Below are positions 11,915-14,338 of a DNA stretch of 14,338 nucleotides, piece after piece (within the stretch, counting starts at the first letter, position 1; every line of letters starts with the position of its first letter). The notes beneath the pieces were generated by a model. It did not search any database, was not told the DNA's origin, and saw only the letters and a list, made by a program, of their open reading frames with translations. This stretch comes from Egicoccus sp035462025 (lineage in GTDB: Bacteria > Actinomycetota > Nitriliruptoria > Nitriliruptorales > Nitriliruptoraceae): positions 1 through 14,338 of the forward strand of contig DATHUR010000193.1 of NCBI GenBank assembly GCA_035462025.1, written 5' to 3'. The position numbers and the translations under genes are program-made.

Positions 11915-13234
11915 ATGTCGACTCTAGAGATCCCGGTCCTGATCGCCCGCAAACGTGACGGGGAGGCCATCGCCGCGGCCGACCTGCTCGCCTTCGTGGC
12001 CGCCTATCTGGCCGGAGACGTCGACGACGCCCAGATGGCGGCGTTCCTCATGGCCGGCGTGATCCGCGGCTTCTCCCACGACGAGGCGGTGACGCTCACG
12101 CAGGCGCTTCTGGACTCGGGGGAACGCATCGACCTCACCGGGCTGCGTGGGCCGACCGTGGACAAGCACTCCACGGGGGGCGTCGGCGACACGACCACGT
12201 TGATCGTGGGGCCACTGCTCGCGGCCGCCGGTTGCCAGGTCGCCAAGCTGTCCGGCCGGGGGCTCGGCCACACGGGCGGCACGCTCGACCAGCTCGAGGC
12301 CATCCCCGGGTTCCGCGTGGATCTCAGCCCGGAACAGTTGCACGACCAGGTCGAGCGCATCGGGCTCGCGGTCGCTGCGGCGACCCAGGACCTCGTGCCA
12401 GCCGACAAGCGGCTGTATGCGCTGCGTGACGTCACCGCAACGGTGGCGAGCCCCGCGTTGATCGCCTCGAGCGTGATGTCGAAGAAGCTCGCCGGCGGCG
12501 CACAGCACGTGCTGCTCGACGTCAAGGCCGGCGACGGGGCGTTCATGTCGACGGTCGAGGCCGCCGTCGACCTCGCGACGCTGTGTGTCGAGATCGGTAC
12601 CGCCCACGGCCGCCGGACCGGGGCGCTGGTGACCGACATGTCGCAGCCACTGGGCGATGCGATCGGCAACGCGCTCGAGGTCGGCGCGGCGATCGAGGTC
12701 CTGCGCGGCGAGCGGGCCGGGCGACTGCGCGAGCTGTCGGTCGCCCTCGCGGCCGGCATGCTCGAGCTGACCGGCCGTGAACCCGGCAGTGCCCGGGCCG
12801 AGATCGAACGGCTGCTGCACGACGGCACCGCGCTGGAAACATTCAGGGAGTTCGTCACCGCCCAGGGAGGTGACCCGGCGGTCGCCGATCATCCCTGGGA
12901 GGTCCTGCCAGCCGCACCGTTCGTTGAGGAGTGGCGCCCGGGCGCGGGAATCGTCCAGGGCTTCGCCTGTCGCCGACTCGGCGAACTTGCGGCCCTCCTC
13001 GGGGCCGGGCGGCAGCGCCAGGGCGATGTCCTCGACCTCGCAGTGGGCCTCGAGGTGCTCCCGCGTACGGGCGACCACGTCGGGGCAGGGGCGGCCGTCG
13101 TCCGCGTGCATGCGCGCACGCCGGAGGCCGCCGAGCAGGTGCTGGGTCAACTCGAGGACGCGGTCCACATCGGGTCGGATCCGGTCGACCCCGTCCCGCT
13201 GGTGCATCGCCGTGTGGGCTTCGCGGGTTCGTGA
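11915..13234 (+). CDS. deoA: thymidine / pyrimidine-nucleoside phosphorylase
   Basis: The enzyme splits thymidine (or also uridine and deoxyuridine) with phosphate into the base and (deoxy)ribose-1-phosphate in pyrimidine salvage. The 439-residue product has the usual family length. It shows the N-terminal helical region (ARKRDGEAIAAADLLAFVAAYLAG, MAAFLMAGVIRGFSHDE) and the phosphate-binding KHSTGGVGDTTTLI (K84, H85, S86). The family signature SGRGLGHTGGTLDQLEAIPG, KKLAGGAQHVLLDVKAGDGAF, and a C-terminal domain with HARTPEAA and VDPVPLVH complete the match. ATG 11915 is the only good start, though its Shine-Dalgarno (AAAGAG) is weak and close. Sequence alone does not separate DeoA (thymidine) from Pdp (broad pyrimidine). 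It lies where scpA is often found after parA in this gene order. Confidence 0.95.
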   Translation: MSTLEIPVLIARKRDGEAIAAADLLAFVAAYLAGDVDDAQMAAFLMAGVIRGFSHDEAVTLTQALLDSGERIDLTGLRGPTVDKHSTGGVGDTTTLIVGPLLAAAGCQVAKLSGRGLGHTGGTLDQLEAIPGFRVDLSPEQLHDQVERIGLAVAAATQDLVPADKRLYALRDVTATVASPALIASSVMSKKLAGGAQHVLLDVKAGDGAFMSTVEAAVDLATLCVEIGTAHGRRTGALVTDMSQPLGDAIGNALEVGAAIEVLRGERAGRLRELSVALAAGMLELTGREPGSARAEIERLLHDGTALETFREFVTAQGGDPAVADHPWEVLPAAPFVEEWRPGAGIVQGFACRRLGELAALLGAGRQRQGDVLDLAVGLEVLPRTGDHVGAGAAVVRVHARTPEAAEQVLGQLEDAVHIGSDPVDPVPLVHRRVGFAGS

Positions 13235-13297
13235 CCTGGGAAAACGCGCTCAGATCGCGCAGGACGCCCGCTGGACGCCTCACCTAGGCACGAGCAA

Positions 13298-13322
13298 GGG
13301 CCGGCCCGGTCGCCGACGGCCC
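13298..13322. terminator. weak candidate bidirectional terminator between convergent genes
   Basis: GGGCCG (13298-13303) can pair with CGGCCC (13317-13322) in the gap between deoA and the convergent response regulator gene. There is no T-tract, and GGGCCGGCCC is itself palindromic, so this is only a candidate based on position. Confidence 0.25.
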
Positions 13323-13351
13323 ATCGTGGTCTCGTCGGGTGCTGCGGGCTG

Positions 13352-13993
13352 TCAGGAGACCCGGATGGCCAGCCCGCGCCGATAGGCCTCGGCCACCGCC
13401 TGCGCCCCGGTCTCGACCCCGAGCTTGTTGTAGACGGCGGTCAGGTGGTTCTTGACCGTCTTGATCGACAGCTCGAGGCTCGAAGCGATCTCGCCCGGCC
13501 GGTGCCCCTGGGCCAGCAGCCCGAGGATCTCGCGCTCCCGACCGGTCAGACTGGGGGGCGAGGTGTCGGTGTCGGTGGCCAGGACGAGTTGGCGATCGGC
13601 CAGCGCGGCGCTGAGAAAGCGCTCGCCGGCGCCGATCCGTCGCACCCCTTCCAGCAACTCCGAGACGGGCGCGGACTTGGACACGAAGCCATCGGCATCG
13701 AGCGCCAGCGCATGCCGCAGGCTCGCGTCGTCGTCGTGCATCGACAGGAACAGGATGCGCACGTCCGGCGCCGCGCGGCGTACCTGCTCGGCGGTCGCGA
13801 AGCCGTCCACACCGGGCATGGCGATGTCGAGCATGAGCAGGTCCGGTTGGTGCTCGCGTACCGCGGCGAGCGCCCCGGGCCCGTCCGCGGCCTCGGCGAC
13901 GACCTCGACGTCGTCGGCCTGGGCGAGCGCGCGGACCACGCTCTGCCGGACGAGCGTGTGATCGTCGGCGACCACGACCTTGAGGGGGCTCAA
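13352..13993 (-). CDS. NarL/FixJ family response regulator
   Basis: The 213-residue product has an N-terminal receiver domain (about 4-120). The acidic pair D10-D11, phosphoacceptor D56 (LLMLDIAMPG), S84 and K106 (FVSKSAPVSELL) are all present. The C-terminal LuxR-type HTH (about 149-208) reads SLTGREREILGLLAQGHRPGEIASSLELSIKTVKNHL. It should be phosphorylated by the adjacent kinase and bind DNA as a dimer. The start is TTG 13993, which overlaps the kinase stop (TTGA), with GGGAGG five bases upstream, so the pair is translationally coupled. It is convergent with deoA. The signal and regulon cannot be told from the sequence. Confidence 0.95.
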   Translation of the reverse strand: MSPLKVVVADDHTLVRQSVVRALAQADDVEVVAEAADGPGALAAVREHQPDLLMLDIAMPGVDGFATAEQVRRAAPDVRILFLSMHDDDASLRHALALDADGFVSKSAPVSELLEGVRRIGAGERFLSAALADRQLVLATDTDTSPPSLTGREREILGLLAQGHRPGEIASSLELSIKTVKNHLTAVYNKLGVETGAQAVAEAYRRGLAIRVS

Positions 13994-14338
13994 CGTGACC
14001 TCCCGAGAACGGCGTCGTTCGAAGCGGATGCGGTGGGGCAGCGGAGGTGGACCACGGTCCCGCCCCCGCGCCGCTCGCGGACGTCGAGCGACCCGCCGAG
14101 CAGGGTTGCACGCTCGCGCATCGAGCGCATCCCCACACCACCGCCGGCGGTCGGCGACGGCCCCCGCAGACCGATCCCGTCGTCTTCGACCGTGAGCTCG
14201 AGGGCGGCCGTGTCGCGCTCGAGCGTGACGGTGATCCGTTCGGCCCGGGCATGCCGCAGCGCGTTGGAGAGGGCCTCCTGCGCGACCCGCAGGACCTGCT
14301 CGGCGCGGGCGGGATCCACGGCCGCGCGGCCGTAGGAC
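13990..14338 (-). CDS. sensor histidine kinase, C-terminal ATPase part (5' end outside window)
   Basis: About 116 residues of the C terminus are visible, reading in from the right edge. They form the HATPase domain of a NarL-type (HisKA_3/HPK7-like) kinase. The N-box is VAQEALSNALRHARA, the G1 box is VEDDGIGL and the G2 box is GGGVGMRSMRERATLLGG. The sequence then continues to the end of the domain (GGTVVHLRCP). The phosphoacceptor His, sensor and any membrane segments lie beyond the window. The stop overlaps the regulator start by TTGA, which makes a two-component operon transcribed leftward. An internal GTG at 14319 is not the true start, because the family needs sequence upstream of it. 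Confidence 0.93.
   Translation of the reverse strand, partial: SYGRAAVDPARAEQVLRVAQEALSNALRHARAERITVTLERDTAALELTVEDDGIGLRGPSPTAGGGVGMRSMRERATLLGGSLDVRERRGGGTVVHLRCPTASASNDAVLGRSR

Overview
This is a high-GC chromosomal segment, most likely from an actinobacterium (Actinomycetota). The order on the plus strand is small conserved ORF, tlyA, nadK, recN, two secreted M23/LytM-like proteins, pyrG, a NUDIX hydrolase, xerD, parA. This matches the Mycobacterium tuberculosis order as I know it (Rv1693, tlyA, nadK, recN, Rv1697, Rv1698, pyrG, Rv1700, xerD, with the soj/parA-type gene Rv1708 further on). Two slots differ: between recN and pyrG, and after parA, where scpA/scpB are usually found. This suggests a lineage away from the model genera, but I cannot name the genus.

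Region 1 (1-2182) is a tightly coupled operon. It holds the 3' end of a gene with ten KKTGA/KKTAA repeats, a 55-residue protein, tlyA (2'-O rRNA methyltransferase) and nadK. Three stop codons overlap the next start in the form NTGA. tlyA has no ATG, GTG or TTG that would include its S4 domain, so CTG is the best start. Region 2 (2183-5876) holds recN and a tandem pair of paralogous secreted proteins with degenerate M23 sites. Each of the pair appears to start at a CTG seven bases after a good Shine-Dalgarno sequence. Region 3 (5877-8382) is pyrG plus a NUDIX hydrolase, preceded by a leader that can fold into two mutually exclusive hairpins.

Region 4 (8383-11914) contains xerD, a gene-free stretch of about 1.1 kb rich in inverted repeats, then parA and a small ribbon-helix-helix-like protein. 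A palindromic motif close to ATCGAYRTRTCGAY occurs around xerD, before parA and before deoA. ParA plus a small RHH partner plus a nearby motif cluster resembles a type Ib partition layout, and this is the most interesting hypothesis in the window. Region 5 (11915-14338) has deoA (thymidine/pyrimidine-nucleoside phosphorylase) and, convergent to it, a NarL-type response regulator with the end of its histidine kinase.

How the genes relate: the window mixes rRNA modification, NADP and CTP supply, DNA repair (RecN), chromosome dimer resolution (XerD), partition (ParA/RHH) and pyrimidine salvage (DeoA). Several promoter candidates share a -10 of the form TANNNT. No tRNA, rRNA, CRISPR array or insertion sequence was found.
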